A stretch of 41,804 nucleotides of DNA from Clostridia bacterium (GCA_024404505.1 JAKSPU010000010.1:1-41804); one strand, 5' to 3'. Shown: positions 15,255-24,897, counted from the first letter of the stretch. Translations and numbers: made by a program. Notes: a model not told the origin generated them from the letters alone.

Positions 15255-17222
15255 TTATTGCTTGGTATAGAACCAGATCACGCCGGACCGCAGGTCAAGC
15301 TTTTCATTGAAGAGATTCCGGGCCAGCTCGGCGCCGGATGCCGTGAAGCTGCGCTTGCCGAGCGGATCGGTGAAGGTGTAGGTCTTGGTGACGTCCACGT
15401 GGATCGGGAGGTCCACACTGTCGGTCTTGACCTGAATGTTGCGGATCACCTGAATGAAGCCCTCGTTTTCACCGTCGAACTGCATCGCGTACCAATCGGA
15501 CGGATCCTTGCGGCAGACGGTCAGCGGGTAGTAATCGCAGGAAAGCTCCAGCGCTGCGGCCTTGCGCCAGATCGGCAGCATCCGACGAGCGATTGCGTAC
15601 TGCTCCTTGCTGTCGTTCCACTCCACCATGCAGGTGATCGCGGGCGTCATCGCGTTCTGGAACGCGAATTCGTCCACGGGACGGTCGATGCCGCAGTAGT
15701 TGCGCTCGTCGTTGTCCCAGCTCTTGGTGTGCGCGCGGAAGTAGGGGATCCACTCGAACATCTCACGGTGCTGATACTGCTTGACGTGATGGTCGCCGTA
15801 GCCGACGTCCGTGTAGTGCAGCGGGACTGCGCGGCGCATCGTCTCGATGTCGTTGCGGCGGCCGCCGGACGCGCAGGAATCCATCCACAGACCGGGGTTG
15901 CGCGCGATCAGCGCGTCCCAATAACGGTAGTAGCCCTGAATGTGCAGGTTCTCAAGGATGCCGACACGGTTTTCTTCCGTGTTGCAGTCCCAATAAATGC
16001 GCGGCTGGAAGTTGAAATCCTGCCGGTAGATGCGGATGTGGCTTTCCTTGATGATGCCGTCCACGAGGTCGATCAGCCAGTCGCAGACCTTGGGATCGCC
16101 GAGATTCAGAAGCGCGTTCGAGCCGTACCAATCGTTGTGCTCACCCTTGTACTTGAGCAGGAAGTCGGGATGGTCGCGCCAGAGGTCGGAGAACATATGC
16201 ACGCGCTCCGGCTCGAACCAGACCAGAAGCTGGATGCCCAGGTCGTCGCACTTCTCCCCGACCGGTCTGAGACCATTGGGGAAATGCTCCGGGTGCGGAT
16301 ACCAGTTGCCCGTGGTCGGCCAGTTGTTGTCGCAGGGATACCAACCCGCGTCGATCCACCAGATGTCGGGGATCAGGCCGCCTTCCAGATAGGTGTCGAT
16401 CGCCTTGAGCTGGTTTTCCTCGGTCACGCCGCAGAATTCGGGCAGACCGTCGATCATCCACGTGTGCAGCACCAGCTTGGGGGGCAGCGGCTGACCGTCC
16501 TCCTTCGGCAGGATGTGCGCGATGTAGAAGGAACGCCACAGGTTGCACCCGCGGGACACGGTGCCTGCGTATGCCTCGTAGGTCATGCGGGGCGTCCGGA
16601 CCGTCTCGCCCGGCTTGAGGTAGGAGGCGAAGCTGTACTGCCCGGCGGAAACCGTGACGTCGTCACCCTTGCGCGTCAGATCGACGTTCCACGTACCGGT
16701 CCAGCCGACGGCGATGTTCACGCCCCAGCCGTCGAAGATCAGACGCATATACGGAAACGCTCCGCAGCAGGAGGTGCCGTCGAGGTACGGGTGGATGTTG
16801 ATGGGCTCTTCTTCGTTAATAACGTCAAGGACCTGCGTGTATCCGTTCGGGGTGCAGTCGTCGCCGTTGCTGTGGTACAGACACGGCTTCTGACCCGTGA
16901 AGGTCGGATTGATCCGCCACTCGGACAGCACGGGGGAGTTTTCCGTACCCTTGTTGGTCACGTACATCACCCAATCCACGACGGGGAAGTCGAGGTACAT
17001 CTGGCAGATCGCCTTCAGCTCGAGATCGTCCGGGGTGCGGGCGGTCACGACCACCTCGTCCAGCTCCGCGCTCACGCGGCGGCGTTCGATGACGGGCGAG
17101 AACTCGGCGGGAAAACCGTGGTAGACCGTTTCGCCCAGCTTGTAGGTGACGGGGATCGACGCGGGATCCTTGAAGGGGCAGATAGCCGAAATGAGAGCCA
17201 TATCCTGCTTAGTGCTTTTCAT
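15255..17222 (-). CDS. GH36-family alpha-galactosidase-like glycoside hydrolase
   Basis: 655 aa, without a signal peptide, so cytosolic. An N-terminal beta-supersandwich (about 1-270) precedes a (beta/alpha)8 barrel. Signatures: IWWIDAGWYPC, LLVWFEPERV, the nucleophile strand IYRQDFNFQP with Asp402, and the acid/base region CASGGRRNDIETMRR with Asp458. The nucleophile motif reads R-Q-D rather than the common K-W-D, so activity on alpha-N-acetylgalactosaminides or another alpha-galactoside is possible. AAAGGA lies about 10 nt before the ATG. It follows a WYL regulator by 74 nt; a TATAAT at 17269-17274 is present in that gap without a good -35 box. Confidence 0.92.
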   Translation of the reverse strand: MKSTKQDMALISAICPFKDPASIPVTYKLGETVYHGFPAEFSPVIERRRVSAELDEVVVTARTPDDLELKAICQMYLDFPVVDWVMYVTNKGTENSPVLSEWRINPTFTGQKPCLYHSNGDDCTPNGYTQVLDVINEEEPINIHPYLDGTSCCGAFPYMRLIFDGWGVNIAVGWTGTWNVDLTRKGDDVTVSAGQYSFASYLKPGETVRTPRMTYEAYAGTVSRGCNLWRSFYIAHILPKEDGQPLPPKLVLHTWMIDGLPEFCGVTEENQLKAIDTYLEGGLIPDIWWIDAGWYPCDNNWPTTGNWYPHPEHFPNGLRPVGEKCDDLGIQLLVWFEPERVHMFSDLWRDHPDFLLKYKGEHNDWYGSNALLNLGDPKVCDWLIDLVDGIIKESHIRIYRQDFNFQPRIYWDCNTEENRVGILENLHIQGYYRYWDALIARNPGLWMDSCASGGRRNDIETMRRAVPLHYTDVGYGDHHVKQYQHREMFEWIPYFRAHTKSWDNDERNYCGIDRPVDEFAFQNAMTPAITCMVEWNDSKEQYAIARRMLPIWRKAAALELSCDYYPLTVCRKDPSDWYAMQFDGENEGFIQVIRNIQVKTDSVDLPIHVDVTKTYTFTDPLGKRSFTASGAELARNLFNEKLDLRSGVIWFYTKQ

Positions 17223-17296
17223 GGTATCGTTTTCCTTTCAGTCACGGGATTGTGTATTTTCCTACATTATTATATAGGGCTTTGGAGATCGCGGGG

Positions 17297-17860
17297 TCAT
17301 TCCCGATTGTTGTCAAGCGCCTTCTGCGCCATGTGGATGAGCTTGTCCCGCAGCCATGCGGGCTCGATGATACGGATGCCGGAGCGGGCGGTCAGAATCG
17401 CGCAAAGGAAGCGGTCGATGTTGTGGAACTCGCAGAGAAATTGCCCCTTCTCCTCCTCGGAGATGATGTAGGAGCGCATTTCCAGCACGGTCAGCTTGTC
17501 CTTGATGGCAAGAACGGCCGTATAGGGGATCTGATTCTGAATGATGACGCTGTCGGCCTCCAGCACGTCCGCGCCGGTGATGTTGGCCGCGTAAGGATTC
17601 ATGGCGATGCGGGAGAAGACGTCATCGTTCTCGTTGGCCATGGCTACAGGCATGGAGAAGGGGGCCGTGTAGATGTAACCCATGTGGCTGCGGTCGAATT
17701 CGACCGGCGCGCCGAGCTGCTTCTTCAGGTAATCGATGTCACGCTGGGCCTGCCGGACCGAGATGCGGAACCGCTCGGCCATGCGGACGGCGTTCGGATA
17801 GGAGCCGCGGATCAGCTCTTCATGGAACCATTGGATACGGACGTTGGCTGTCACGCGCAT
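17297..17860 (-). CDS. HTH/WYL-domain transcriptional regulator
   Basis: 187 aa. An N-terminal winged helix (AVRMAERFRISVRQAQRDIDYLKKQLGAPVEFDRSHMGYIY) is typical of WYL regulators, followed by a WYL-like sensor domain (QIPYTAVLAIKDKLTVLEMRSYIISEEEKGQF ... IIEPAWLRDKL). It is shorter than most WYL proteins, which have a C-terminal extension after WYL. AAGGAGGAG precedes the ATG. Its first 10 nt overlap the end of the upstream membrane-protein gene, indicating translational coupling, and the GH36 gene follows. Control of the GH36 gene in response to a ligand is inference. Confidence 0.87.
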   Translation of the reverse strand: MRVTANVRIQWFHEELIRGSYPNAVRMAERFRISVRQAQRDIDYLKKQLGAPVEFDRSHMGYIYTAPFSMPVAMANENDDVFSRIAMNPYAANITGADVLEADSVIIQNQIPYTAVLAIKDKLTVLEMRSYIISEEEKGQFLCEFHNIDRFLCAILTARSGIRIIEPAWLRDKLIHMAQKALDNNRE

Positions 17861-18699
17861 GATGCCGGCTCCTCCTTTTCGGAAAGATGGAGACGCAGAT
17901 ACTGAACGAGACGAAGAGCAAAGTACAGGCCCATGGCGGCGAGGACATAGGCGGCGAATTCATACAGGGGCTTCTCCTTGACCGCGTGGGCCAGCGAGGC
18001 GATCAGGTAGGAAACGCCGTTGTCGAAGCAGAAGAAAGCACCGATGCCCATGAACACGAGGTAGCAGCGCGGTGCGGTACGGCCCAGCAGCACGCGCAGC
18101 TCGGCGGTCAACGCAACAGCCATGGCCAACGTACCCATTTGCAGACCGATCTTGAGCGGGCTGTTCATGGCGACGTACTGATCGAGGTAAGTGACGCTGA
18201 CCAGCACGAGGCACCAGAAGATCGGGACAAGGCCGATCCCGGCGCAAAGGGGACGGCTCTTTACGCCGTACAGCAGGCAGAACGCGTACACGACGCCGAC
18301 AACGGCCAGCACGGTCAGCGCGGTCACGACGCCGGAGAGGACGGTGTCCTTACCGGCCGGATTCAGCTTGACGCCGAGGAAGGCGGCACGGTTGGTCGTA
18401 CATGTCAGAACAAACGCGAGGAACCCGGCCAGAGGGAGCAGCGCCGTCAGGTCGCGGGACTTGTCCGGCAGCTCGGCGGGCAGCGTGTCCTTGGGGATCA
18501 GGCAGGCGCACACCGTCGGCAGGATCACGGCGAGGAAGCAGAGGACCGTTTCCACCGTCACAAGGGCGGACGGATCAAAGAACCCGATCTGCGGATCGAA
18601 TGCGGTCAGCAGGGCGCAGGTGCGCAGGATCGCGGCGAGCAGAGCCGCGCCGAGTGAGAAGCAAACGGAAATCAGGGGAAGCAAGCGTTGTTTGTTCAT
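17851..18699 (-). CDS. Integral membrane protein of unknown function (about 8 TM)
   Basis: 282 aa with about eight hydrophobic segments and a short charged C-terminus. I recognise no transporter or enzyme motif. ATG 18699 has GAAAGGG about 10 nt upstream; the frame continues upstream but through A/T-rich promoter-like DNA. It heads the run membrane protein-WYL-GH36. A TATAAT at 18814-18819 (minus strand) with a poor -35 may be its -10. A role in sensing or uptake related to the GH36 substrate would be a guess. Confidence 0.75.
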   Translation of the reverse strand: MNKQRLLPLISVCFSLGAALLAAILRTCALLTAFDPQIGFFDPSALVTVETVLCFLAVILPTVCACLIPKDTLPAELPDKSRDLTALLPLAGFLAFVLTCTTNRAAFLGVKLNPAGKDTVLSGVVTALTVLAVVGVVYAFCLLYGVKSRPLCAGIGLVPIFWCLVLVSVTYLDQYVAMNSPLKIGLQMGTLAMAVALTAELRVLLGRTAPRCYLVFMGIGAFFCFDNGVSYLIASLAHAVKEKPLYEFAAYVLAAMGLYFALRLVQYLRLHLSEKEEPASCA

Positions 18700-19079
18700 A
18701 TCTGTCGTGCCCTTTCCGGTTATAGTTATAGATATATTGATACGGAACGGTCTGTGACCGTGTGACGCGCGAAACGAATAAGCATCGGATATCGCAGTTT
18801 CCTTCAATCTTATATTATAATGCAGATATGTGAACATATTGTATCCAATTCCCGTTTTCTGCAATTATTTTTACGGAAAATCCGCCCGCCGGAGGCCGGA
18901 ACGGAGCGGGACTGCCTGTCGGACGGATTGCCGGTTTGATTTACAGGTATACCGAAAAACAATAATAACTCGGGCAAGAAGGCGGAAAACGCGGTAAATT
19001 GTGCATGATGTACAAACATTAGGTGAAAAGTTTGTGAAAAATTTGTTTGATATCGTCTTCATTATTTTTCGGTAAACTA

Positions 19080-19108
19080 TTGAATTTTCAAAGCACTTTT
19101 GGTATAAT
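19080..19108 (+). promoter_or_regulatory. Promoter of the S10-spc-alpha operon
   Basis: TTGAAT (19080-19085), 17-bp spacer, TATAAT (19103-19108) with an extended TGG element. The first gene begins 290 nt downstream. The stretch from 18820 to 19079 is A/T-rich toward this promoter and holds no gene I can support. Confidence 0.82.
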
Positions 19109-19114
19109 GTTAGG

Positions 19115-19397
19115 GCTTGATGTGCGCTGATGTGAGAGGTTGCCTGTCGGATGACCGAAACCGGCAGGGGAATTTTCACGGAGTATGTCCGAATATCGGG
19201 CGAACCTTTCAGCCCGGTAAGCGTGTTCCTTTCCGGAACTGTGTGGATCCGCCGGTCTTCCGGCGTTTTTACAGGGAAGAAAAAGAAACGCGCGAATCCG
19301 TGCTGAATCGATCGGCCCTCCCAATCGGTCCTGCGGAGCCGATTCCCCGACGGTGGGGGAATCCGCCGGAACGAAATCTGTAAGGAGGAAAAAAGCA
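19115..19397 (+). promoter_or_regulatory. Structured S10 leader with a candidate attenuator
   Basis: The 280-nt leader holds CGCCGG-tctt-CCGGCG followed by TTTTT (19250-19270), an apparent intrinsic terminator ahead of rpsJ. A second hairpin, GATTCCCC / GGGGAATC (19341-19363), follows, with an AATCGG/CCGATT alternative overlapping it. A second CGCCGG at 19364-19369 could compete for the CCGGCG arm. This layout fits transcription attenuation; the effector (in enterobacteria, L4) cannot be told from sequence. Confidence 0.6.
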
Positions 19398-19709
19398 ATG
19401 GCACTGAAGGAAAAGATCAGAGTTCGTCTCAAGAGCTACGATCACACCCTCATCGACACCGCCGCCGAGAAGATCGTGGCTGTGGCGAAGGCTAACGGCT
19501 GTGAGGTTTCGGGTCCCATCCCGCTGCCCACCGACCGTGAGATCGTGACGATCCTGCGTTCTGTCCACGTCAACAAGGACAGCCGCGAGCAGTTCGAGTA
19601 CAGAACTCACAAGCGCCTCATCGACATCCTCAAGCCTTCTCAGAAGACTGTGGACGCCCTGATGAACACCGAGCTCCCCGCAGGCGTCGAGATCGAGATC
19701 AAGCTGTAA
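19398..19709 (+). CDS. rpsJ: 30S ribosomal protein S10 (NusE)
   Basis: 103 aa. [22 protein letters not shown] and the conserved GPIPLPT loop identify S10, a 30S head protein that also acts in transcription antitermination with NusB. AAGGAGG precedes the ATG. First gene of the cluster; a 215-nt structured gap separates it from rplC. Confidence 0.98.
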   Translation: MALKEKIRVRLKSYDHTLIDTAAEKIVAVAKANGCEVSGPIPLPTDREIVTILRSVHVNKDSREQFEYRTHKRLIDILKPSQKTVDALMNTELPAGVEIEIKL

Positions 19710-19924
19710 TCAAGCCGGCCTGAGATCGTCCCGTCCCCGCAAAAACCATTACCCCTCGCCCGTCGCCGCGGGCGGCGGCCCCCGCGCGGACCGCAGCACC
19801 CTTCCCGGGGTGCGGCAAAGACAACAGCCGAGGGAGCCCCTCAGGCTCCGGTTCGGTAACTTTGTAAGTCATGTTGACTGCCCGAAGATGACAGCCAACC
19901 AATAATTTACAGGAGGAAATCAAA
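19710..19924 (+). promoter_or_regulatory. Long structured rpsJ-rplC intercistronic region
   Basis: 215 nt without a gene. It contains GCACCC/GGGTGC and the imperfect hairpin CCGAGGGAGCC-cctca-GGCTCCGGTTCGG, plus a CCGCGGGCGGCGG tract. There is no T-run. Most bacteria have a short gap here, so an RNA control or processing site is possible; function unknown. Confidence 0.45.
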
Positions 19925-20557
19925 ATGAAAAAGGGTATTATCGGTAAGAAAATCGGTATGACTCAGATCTTCGACGAAAAGGGAAACGTCATTCCCGTAA
20001 CGCTCGTCGAGGCTGGCCCCTGCGTGGTCGCTCAGAAGAAGACCACCGAAAACGACGGCTATGACGCCGTTCAGCTTGGTTTCATGGATGCGAAGGCGAA
20101 GCAGACGACCAAGGCTGAGAAAGGTCATTTCGAGAAGAACGGTCTCACCGTCAAGAAGCACCTCAAGGAGTTCCGCTTCGATGATTGCTCCGGCTACAAC
20201 GTGGGCGATGTCATTGCTGTCGATACCTTCGCCGCAGGCGACAAGGTCGACGTTACCGGCATGACCAAGGGCCACGGTTACAGCGGCGTTATCAAGAGAT
20301 GGAATCACCACAAGCTTCGTATGACCCACGGCGTAGGTCCTGTGCATCGCCAGCCCGGTTCCATGGGCCCCATCTCCGACCCCTCTCGTATCTACAAGAA
20401 CAAGAAGATGGCCGGTCAGTACGGTAACGAGCAGGTTACCACCCAGAACCTGAAGGTCGTCAAGATCGACACTGAGAACAACCTGATCGCCATCAAGGGT
20501 GCCATTCCCGGCGCCAAGGGCGGCATCGTGTTCATCCGTGACTCGGTCAAGGCATAA
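19925..20557 (+). CDS. rplC: 50S ribosomal protein L3
   Basis: 210 aa. [32 protein letters not shown] and the central-loop signature (HRQPGSMGP) are diagnostic. L3 is an early 50S assembly protein whose loop reaches toward the peptidyl transferase centre. AGGAGG lies 8 nt before the ATG; rplD follows after 20 nt. Confidence 0.98.
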   Translation: MKKGIIGKKIGMTQIFDEKGNVIPVTLVEAGPCVVAQKKTTENDGYDAVQLGFMDAKAKQTTKAEKGHFEKNGLTVKKHLKEFRFDDCSGYNVGDVIAVDTFAAGDKVDVTGMTKGHGYSGVIKRWNHHKLRMTHGVGPVHRQPGSMGPISDPSRIYKNKKMAGQYGNEQVTTQNLKVVKIDTENNLIAIKGAIPGAKGGIVFIRDSVKA

Positions 20558-20577
20558 GCGGAAGGAGGATATGAATC

Positions 20578-21204
20578 ATGGCAAATGTAAATGTGTTCAA
20601 CATGGCCGGCGAGATCGTCGGTACCATGGAGCTGTCTGACACCATCTTCGGTGCGGACATCAACGGCGCCGTCCTTCACGCTGCAGTCAGAGCATATCTG
20701 CTCAACCAGAGACAGGGCACTCAGTCCACCCTGACCCGTACCGAGGTTTCCGGCGGCGGTAAGAAGCCCTGGAGACAGAAGGGTACCGGCCGCGCCCGTC
20801 AGGGTTCCACCCGCGCTCCTCAGTGGACGCACGGCGGTATCGCGCTGGGTCCCAAGCCCCGCACCTACAAGACCGGCATGAACAAGAAGACCAAGCGGGT
20901 CGCTCTGTTCTCCGCTCTGTCCGCCAAGGTCGCCGAGGGTAAGCTCATCGTGGTCGACGATATCGTCTGCGAGACTTACAAGACCAAGAACATGACCGCT
21001 ATGCTGGCCGCTCTCAAGGTCGACACCCGCGCCCTGATCGTGCTTCCCGAGGTCAACGCCTTCACCATCAAGAGCTGCGCCAACATCCAGCGTGTGGAGA
21101 CCACCCTTGTGAACACCCTCAACGTCTATGAGATCATGAAGGCCGACAAGATGGTCATTACCGCCGCAGCCGTCAAGAAGCTCGAGGAGGTATACAACAA
21201 ATGA
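20578..21204 (+). CDS. rplD: 50S ribosomal protein L4
   Basis: 208 aa. The exit-tunnel loop GGGKKPWRQKGTGRARQGSTRAPQW is intact. In enterobacteria L4 represses the S10 operon by binding its leader; whether that holds here is unknown. Its stop overlaps the rplW start (ATGA). Confidence 0.98.
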   Translation: MANVNVFNMAGEIVGTMELSDTIFGADINGAVLHAAVRAYLLNQRQGTQSTLTRTEVSGGGKKPWRQKGTGRARQGSTRAPQWTHGGIALGPKPRTYKTGMNKKTKRVALFSALSAKVAEGKLIVVDDIVCETYKTKNMTAMLAALKVDTRALIVLPEVNAFTIKSCANIQRVETTLVNTLNVYEIMKADKMVITAAAVKKLEEVYNK

Positions 21205-21506
21205 AAATGATCGAAGATGTCATCATCAAGCCGGTGATCTCCGAGGCTTCCATGGATATGCTGAGCGGCGAGGGTGCCAAGAAGTACGTCTTCAAGGTCC
21301 AGCCCAAGGCAACCAAGCCCGAGATCGCAGCCGCTGTTGAGGCTATGTTCGCCGGTGCCAAGGTGGACAGCGTCAACGTCATCAACATGAAGAAGAAGCC
21401 TAAGCGCATGGGCGTTCACTTCGGCTACACCGCCGAGTGGAAGAAGGCCATTGTGACCCTGAAGGCTGATTCCAAGCCCATCGAGTTCTTCGAAGGCCTG
21501 AACTAA
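21201..21506 (+). CDS. rplW: 50S ribosomal protein L23
   Basis: 101 aa. VIIKPVISEASMDML and KVQPKATKPEIAAAVEAMF identify L23, at the tunnel exit, where trigger factor and SRP dock. Overlaps the rplD stop by 4 nt; GAGGAGG is inside the end of rplD, so translation is probably coupled. Confidence 0.97.
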   Translation: MKMIEDVIIKPVISEASMDMLSGEGAKKYVFKVQPKATKPEIAAAVEAMFAGAKVDSVNVINMKKKPKRMGVHFGYTAEWKKAIVTLKADSKPIEFFEGLN

Positions 21507-21523
21507 GTTGAGGAGGTCGAAAA

Positions 21524-22357
21524 ATGGCTACTATTAAGTACAAACCTACAACTCCCGCGCGCCGGGATATGACTGTCCCCGCTTACGGTCTGATCCTCAC
21601 CAAGGACACCCCCGAGAAGAGCCTGGTCGTCATCAAGAAGAAGAATGCCGGCCGCAACAGCTACGGCCGCATCACCGTCCGTCACAGAGGCGGCGGCAAC
21701 AAGATCAAGTACAGAATCATCGACTTCAAGCGTGCGGACGATACGCCCAACACCGTGCTGTCGATCGAGTACGACCCCAACCGCACCGCCTATATCGCAC
21801 TGCTTCAGAATGAGGCCGGCGACAAGAGCTACATCATCGCTCCCGACGGTCTGAAGGTCGGCGACGTGATCTACTCCACCGCAGACGCCGATATCAAGGT
21901 CGGTAACACCCTGCCCGTGGCCAATATCCCCGTCGGTACCTTCATCCACAACGTCGAGCTGTATCCCGGCAAGGGCGCACAGCTTGTCCGTTCCGCAGGT
22001 GCTATGGCGCAGCTGCTCTCCAAGGAAGCCGGCGTGGCTCAGGTCCGCCTGCCCTCCGGTGAGGTCCGCATCATCCGCCTCGACTGCAAGGCTACCATCG
22101 GCGTGGTCGGCAACACCGATCATGATACCGTCAAGGTCGGTAAGGCCGGTAAGACCCGTCATAAGGGCATCCGTCCCACCGTCCGCGGTTCCGTCATGAA
22201 CCCCTGCGATCACCCCCACGGCGGTGGTGAGGGCAAGTCCCCCATCGGCCATCCGTCCCCTGTTACCCCTTGGGGTAAGCCCGCTCTGGGTTATAAGACG
22301 AGAAACAAGAAGGCCCGTACCGACAAGTTGATCGTCAAGCGCAGAAACGCTAAGTAA
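21524..22357 (+). CDS. rplB: 50S ribosomal protein L2
   Basis: 277 aa, the usual length. The conserved histidine region [17 protein letters not shown] is complete. L2 is needed for subunit association and peptidyl transferase assembly. Site GGAGG, 17 nt after rplW. Confidence 0.98.
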   Translation: MATIKYKPTTPARRDMTVPAYGLILTKDTPEKSLVVIKKKNAGRNSYGRITVRHRGGGNKIKYRIIDFKRADDTPNTVLSIEYDPNRTAYIALLQNEAGDKSYIIAPDGLKVGDVIYSTADADIKVGNTLPVANIPVGTFIHNVELYPGKGAQLVRSAGAMAQLLSKEAGVAQVRLPSGEVRIIRLDCKATIGVVGNTDHDTVKVGKAGKTRHKGIRPTVRGSVMNPCDHPHGGGEGKSPIGHPSPVTPWGKPALGYKTRNKKARTDKLIVKRRNAK

Positions 22358-22374
22358 GAAGGAGGGAATATATC

Positions 22375-22650
22375 ATGAGCAGAAGCTTGAAGAAGGCTCC
22401 CTACGTCGAAGCAAAGCTGTACGCACGGGTTTGCGAGATGAATGAGAAGCATGAGAAGAAGGTGCTCAAGACCTGGTCCAGAGCATCTACGATATTCCCG
22501 GAATTTGTCGGACACACGATCGCTGTTCACGACGGTAGAAAGCACGTTCCGGTGTATATCACCGAGGAAATGGTCGGGCATAAACTGGGCGAGTTCGCTC
22601 CTACCCGTACCTTCAAGGGCCATTCCGGCACCAAGACCGCTAATTCTTAA
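22375..22650 (+). CDS. rpsS: 30S ribosomal protein S19
   Basis: 91 aa. [39 protein letters not shown] and [11 protein letters not shown] are standard S19 signatures; it pairs with S13 in the 30S head. Its TAA overlaps an out-of-use ATG at 22650 in the rplV frame. Confidence 0.98.
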   Translation: MSRSLKKAPYVEAKLYARVCEMNEKHEKKVLKTWSRASTIFPEFVGHTIAVHDGRKHVPVYITEEMVGHKLGEFAPTRTFKGHSGTKTANS

Positions 22651-22667
22651 TGGAGGGAGATAAGAAC

Positions 22668-23000
22668 ATGGAAGCAGTTGCTTATTTGAGACATGCAAGA
22701 ATCTCTCCCCGCAAGGTGCAGATCGTTCTCGATCTCATCAGAGGCAAGGACGCCGATACGGCTATGGCGATCCTGAAGAACACCCCCCGCGGTGCTTCTG
22801 AATATCTGATCAAGCTGCTGAAGAGCGCTTGCGCCAACGCCGAAGTGAAGCAGATGGACACCTCCAAGCTGTTCGTGTCCGAGTGCTTCGTTACCCCCGG
22901 TCCTACCATGAAGCGCATGCTGCCTCGTGCAAAGGGAAGCGCAGACCGCATCCTGAAGAGAACGAGCCATGTGACCATCGTGGTCAAGGAAAGAGACTGA
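22668..23000 (+). CDS. rplV: 50S ribosomal protein L22
   Basis: 110 aa. The start at 22668 is preferred to 22650 because GGAGGGA lies 8 nt before it and gives the normal L22 N-terminus (EAVAYLRHARISPRKVQIV). The tunnel-lining hairpin PTMKRMLPRAKGSADRILKRTSHVTI is intact. Confidence 0.97.
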   Translation: MEAVAYLRHARISPRKVQIVLDLIRGKDADTAMAILKNTPRGASEYLIKLLKSACANAEVKQMDTSKLFVSECFVTPGPTMKRMLPRAKGSADRILKRTSHVTIVVKERD

Positions 23001-23016
23001 GAAGGAGGCCTGAGAA

Positions 23017-23919
23017 ATGGGACAGAAAGTCAATCCCCACGGCATTCGCGTGGGCGTCATCAAGAACTGGGACTCCAGATGGTACGCCAACAAGGAGACC
23101 TTCGGTGATACCATCGTCTCCGACTATCAGATCAGAAAGTATCTGAAGAAGACCCTGCAGGACGCCGGTATCCCCAAGATCGAGATCGAGCGTGATCCTC
23201 ATCGCGTCCGCGTGTTCATCCACTGCGCCAAGCCCGGTATGGTCATCGGTAAGGGCGGCACTGAGATCGACAAGTACAAGAAGGAACTCGAGGCTATGGT
23301 CGGTATGCCTGTGGCTCTCAACGTCGTTGAGATCCGCACGCCCGATATGAACGCACAGCTCGTCGCAGAGAACGTCTGCTCTCAGCTGGAGCGCCGCACC
23401 TCCTTCCGCCGCGCCATGAAGATGGCTATCCGCAACACCATGAGAAACGGTGCAAAGGGCATCAAGATCGCCTGCTCCGGCCGTCTGGGCGGCGCCGAGA
23501 TCGCACGCTCCGAGCACTATCATGAGGGCACCATCCCGCTGCAGACCCTGCGCGCAGACATCGACTACGGCTTCTGGGAGGCCAACACCACCTACGGTAA
23601 GATCGGCGTCAAGGTCTGGATCTACAAGGGTGAGATCCTCTCCGAGGTCAACCGCTCCGCAGCTGAGCAGCCCGCCCGCCCCGACCGCCGCAACGGTGAC
23701 CGCCGTCAGAACGGCGACCGCCGCCAGAACGGTGACCGCCGCCAGAACGGTGATCGTCGTCCCGCAGGCGACCGTCAGAACGGTGACCGTCGTCAGAACG
23801 GCGACCGCCGCTACAACGATCGCAACGGTCGTCCCGCTCCCGCCGCACGTCCGGTGGAGAGAACCCCCAGAACCACCGCTCCGAAGGAGCAGGCTCCTAA
23901 AGAAGGAGGCAATGACTGA
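23017..23919 (+). CDS. rpsC: 30S ribosomal protein S3 with a repetitive disordered tail
   Basis: 300 aa; the usual S3 ends near residue 212. The core is normal: [15 protein letters not shown], the KH domain with [16 protein letters not shown], and [12 protein letters not shown]. Residues 213-300 form an Arg/Asp/Asn/Gly-rich tail with about six NGDRRQ-type hexapeptides (226-266) followed by a Pro/Ala/Lys-rich end. S3 lines the mRNA entry channel and has helicase activity, so a basic/acidic tail there could touch mRNA (inference). The repeats are in frame and use mixed synonymous codons (CGC/CGT, GAC/GAT), so they are not a recent exact duplication. Confidence 0.97.
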   Translation: MGQKVNPHGIRVGVIKNWDSRWYANKETFGDTIVSDYQIRKYLKKTLQDAGIPKIEIERDPHRVRVFIHCAKPGMVIGKGGTEIDKYKKELEAMVGMPVALNVVEIRTPDMNAQLVAENVCSQLERRTSFRRAMKMAIRNTMRNGAKGIKIACSGRLGGAEIARSEHYHEGTIPLQTLRADIDYGFWEANTTYGKIGVKVWIYKGEILSEVNRSAAEQPARPDRRNGDRRQNGDRRQNGDRRQNGDRRPAGDRQNGDRRQNGDRRYNDRNGRPAPAARPVERTPRTTAPKEQAPKEGGND

Positions 23920-23921
23920 TC

Positions 23922-24341
23922 ATGTTGATGCCTAAGAGAGTTAAGTTCCGCCGCGTTCAGCGCGGAAGAATGAAGGGCAAGGCCAGCCGCGGTACTACCC
24001 TTGCATACGGTTCTTACGGTCTGGTCGCTACCGAGCCCGCATGGATCTCCTCCGTGCAGATCGAGGCAGCCCGTATCGCAATGACCCGTTATATCAAGCG
24101 TGGCGGTCAGGTCTGGATCAAGATCTTCCCCGACAAGCCCATCACCGAGAAGCCTGCCGAGACCCGAATGGGTTCCGGTAAGGGCGCCGTCGAGTATTGG
24201 GTCGCCGTCGTGAAGCCCGGCCGCGTGCTGTTCGAGATGGACGGTATTGATGAGGCTACCGCTAAGGAAGCTATGCGTCTTGCAGGCAACAAGCTGCCCA
24301 TCAAGACCAAGTTCATCACCAAAGCTACTGAGGAGGCGTAA
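23922..24341 (+). CDS. rplP: 50S ribosomal protein L16
   Basis: 139 aa. The [19 protein letters not shown] start corresponds to MLLPKRVK in Bacillus, fixing the ATG at 23922. The [18 protein letters not shown] signature is present. L16 organises the A-site side of the 50S. Three nt after the rpsC stop. Confidence 0.98.
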   Translation: MLMPKRVKFRRVQRGRMKGKASRGTTLAYGSYGLVATEPAWISSVQIEAARIAMTRYIKRGGQVWIKIFPDKPITEKPAETRMGSGKGAVEYWVAVVKPGRVLFEMDGIDEATAKEAMRLAGNKLPIKTKFITKATEEA

Positions 24342-24344
24342 GTC

Positions 24345-24533
24345 ATGAAGGCAGAAGAACTGAAGAAGATGACGGCTGACGAGCTTGAGAAGAAGCTTGT
24401 CGAGCTCAAGAAAGAGCTTTTCAACCTCCGCTTCCAGCACGCGATCAACCAGCTTGACAACCCCCATCAGATCACTGAGGTCAAGCACGACATCGCAAGA
24501 GTGATGACCGTTCTCAATGAGAAGAACGCGTAA
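24345..24533 (+). CDS. rpmC: 50S ribosomal protein L29
   Basis: 62 aa, all-helical. [28 protein letters not shown] is the L29 core, next to the tunnel exit. Three nt after rplP. Confidence 0.97.
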   Translation: MKAEELKKMTADELEKKLVELKKELFNLRFQHAINQLDNPHQITEVKHDIARVMTVLNEKNA

Positions 24534-24545
24534 GGAGGAACAGTC

Positions 24546-24806
24546 ATGACAGAAGAAAGAAATCTGAGAAAAACCAGAGTCGGCTTGGTCGTGAGCGCTA
24601 AGATGGACAAGACCATCGTTGTCGCCATCGAGGATAATGTCAAGCACCCTGTGTACGGCAAGATCATCAAGCACACCTTGAAGGTCCACGCGCACGACGA
24701 GAACAACGAGTGCGGCGTCGGCGACCGCGTTGAGATCATGGAGACCAGACCCCTGTCCAAGACCAAGAGATGGAGACTGGTCCAGATCATCGAAAAGGCT
24801 AAGTAA
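24546..24806 (+). CDS. rpsQ: 30S ribosomal protein S17
   Basis: 86 aa. [23 protein letters not shown] and the [19 protein letters not shown] end identify S17, a primary 16S rRNA binder (OB fold). AAGGAGG in the rpmC-rpsQ gap. Confidence 0.98.
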   Translation: MTEERNLRKTRVGLVVSAKMDKTIVVAIEDNVKHPVYGKIIKHTLKVHAHDENNECGVGDRVEIMETRPLSKTKRWRLVQIIEKAK

Positions 24807-24897
24807 GCCGACTGCCCAAAGACCCGCAGGATAAAAATCAGGTCAGAATTCGAATAGTAGATACGTTGTAGCGTATTGAAACAGTAGGAGGAAAAAC

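Noticed and set aside
23692..23814. The short tandem repeats in rpsC as a CRISPR-like or satellite array
   Set aside because: The 18-bp units are in frame with S3, have no spacers and show synonymous codon variation, so they are coding repeats.
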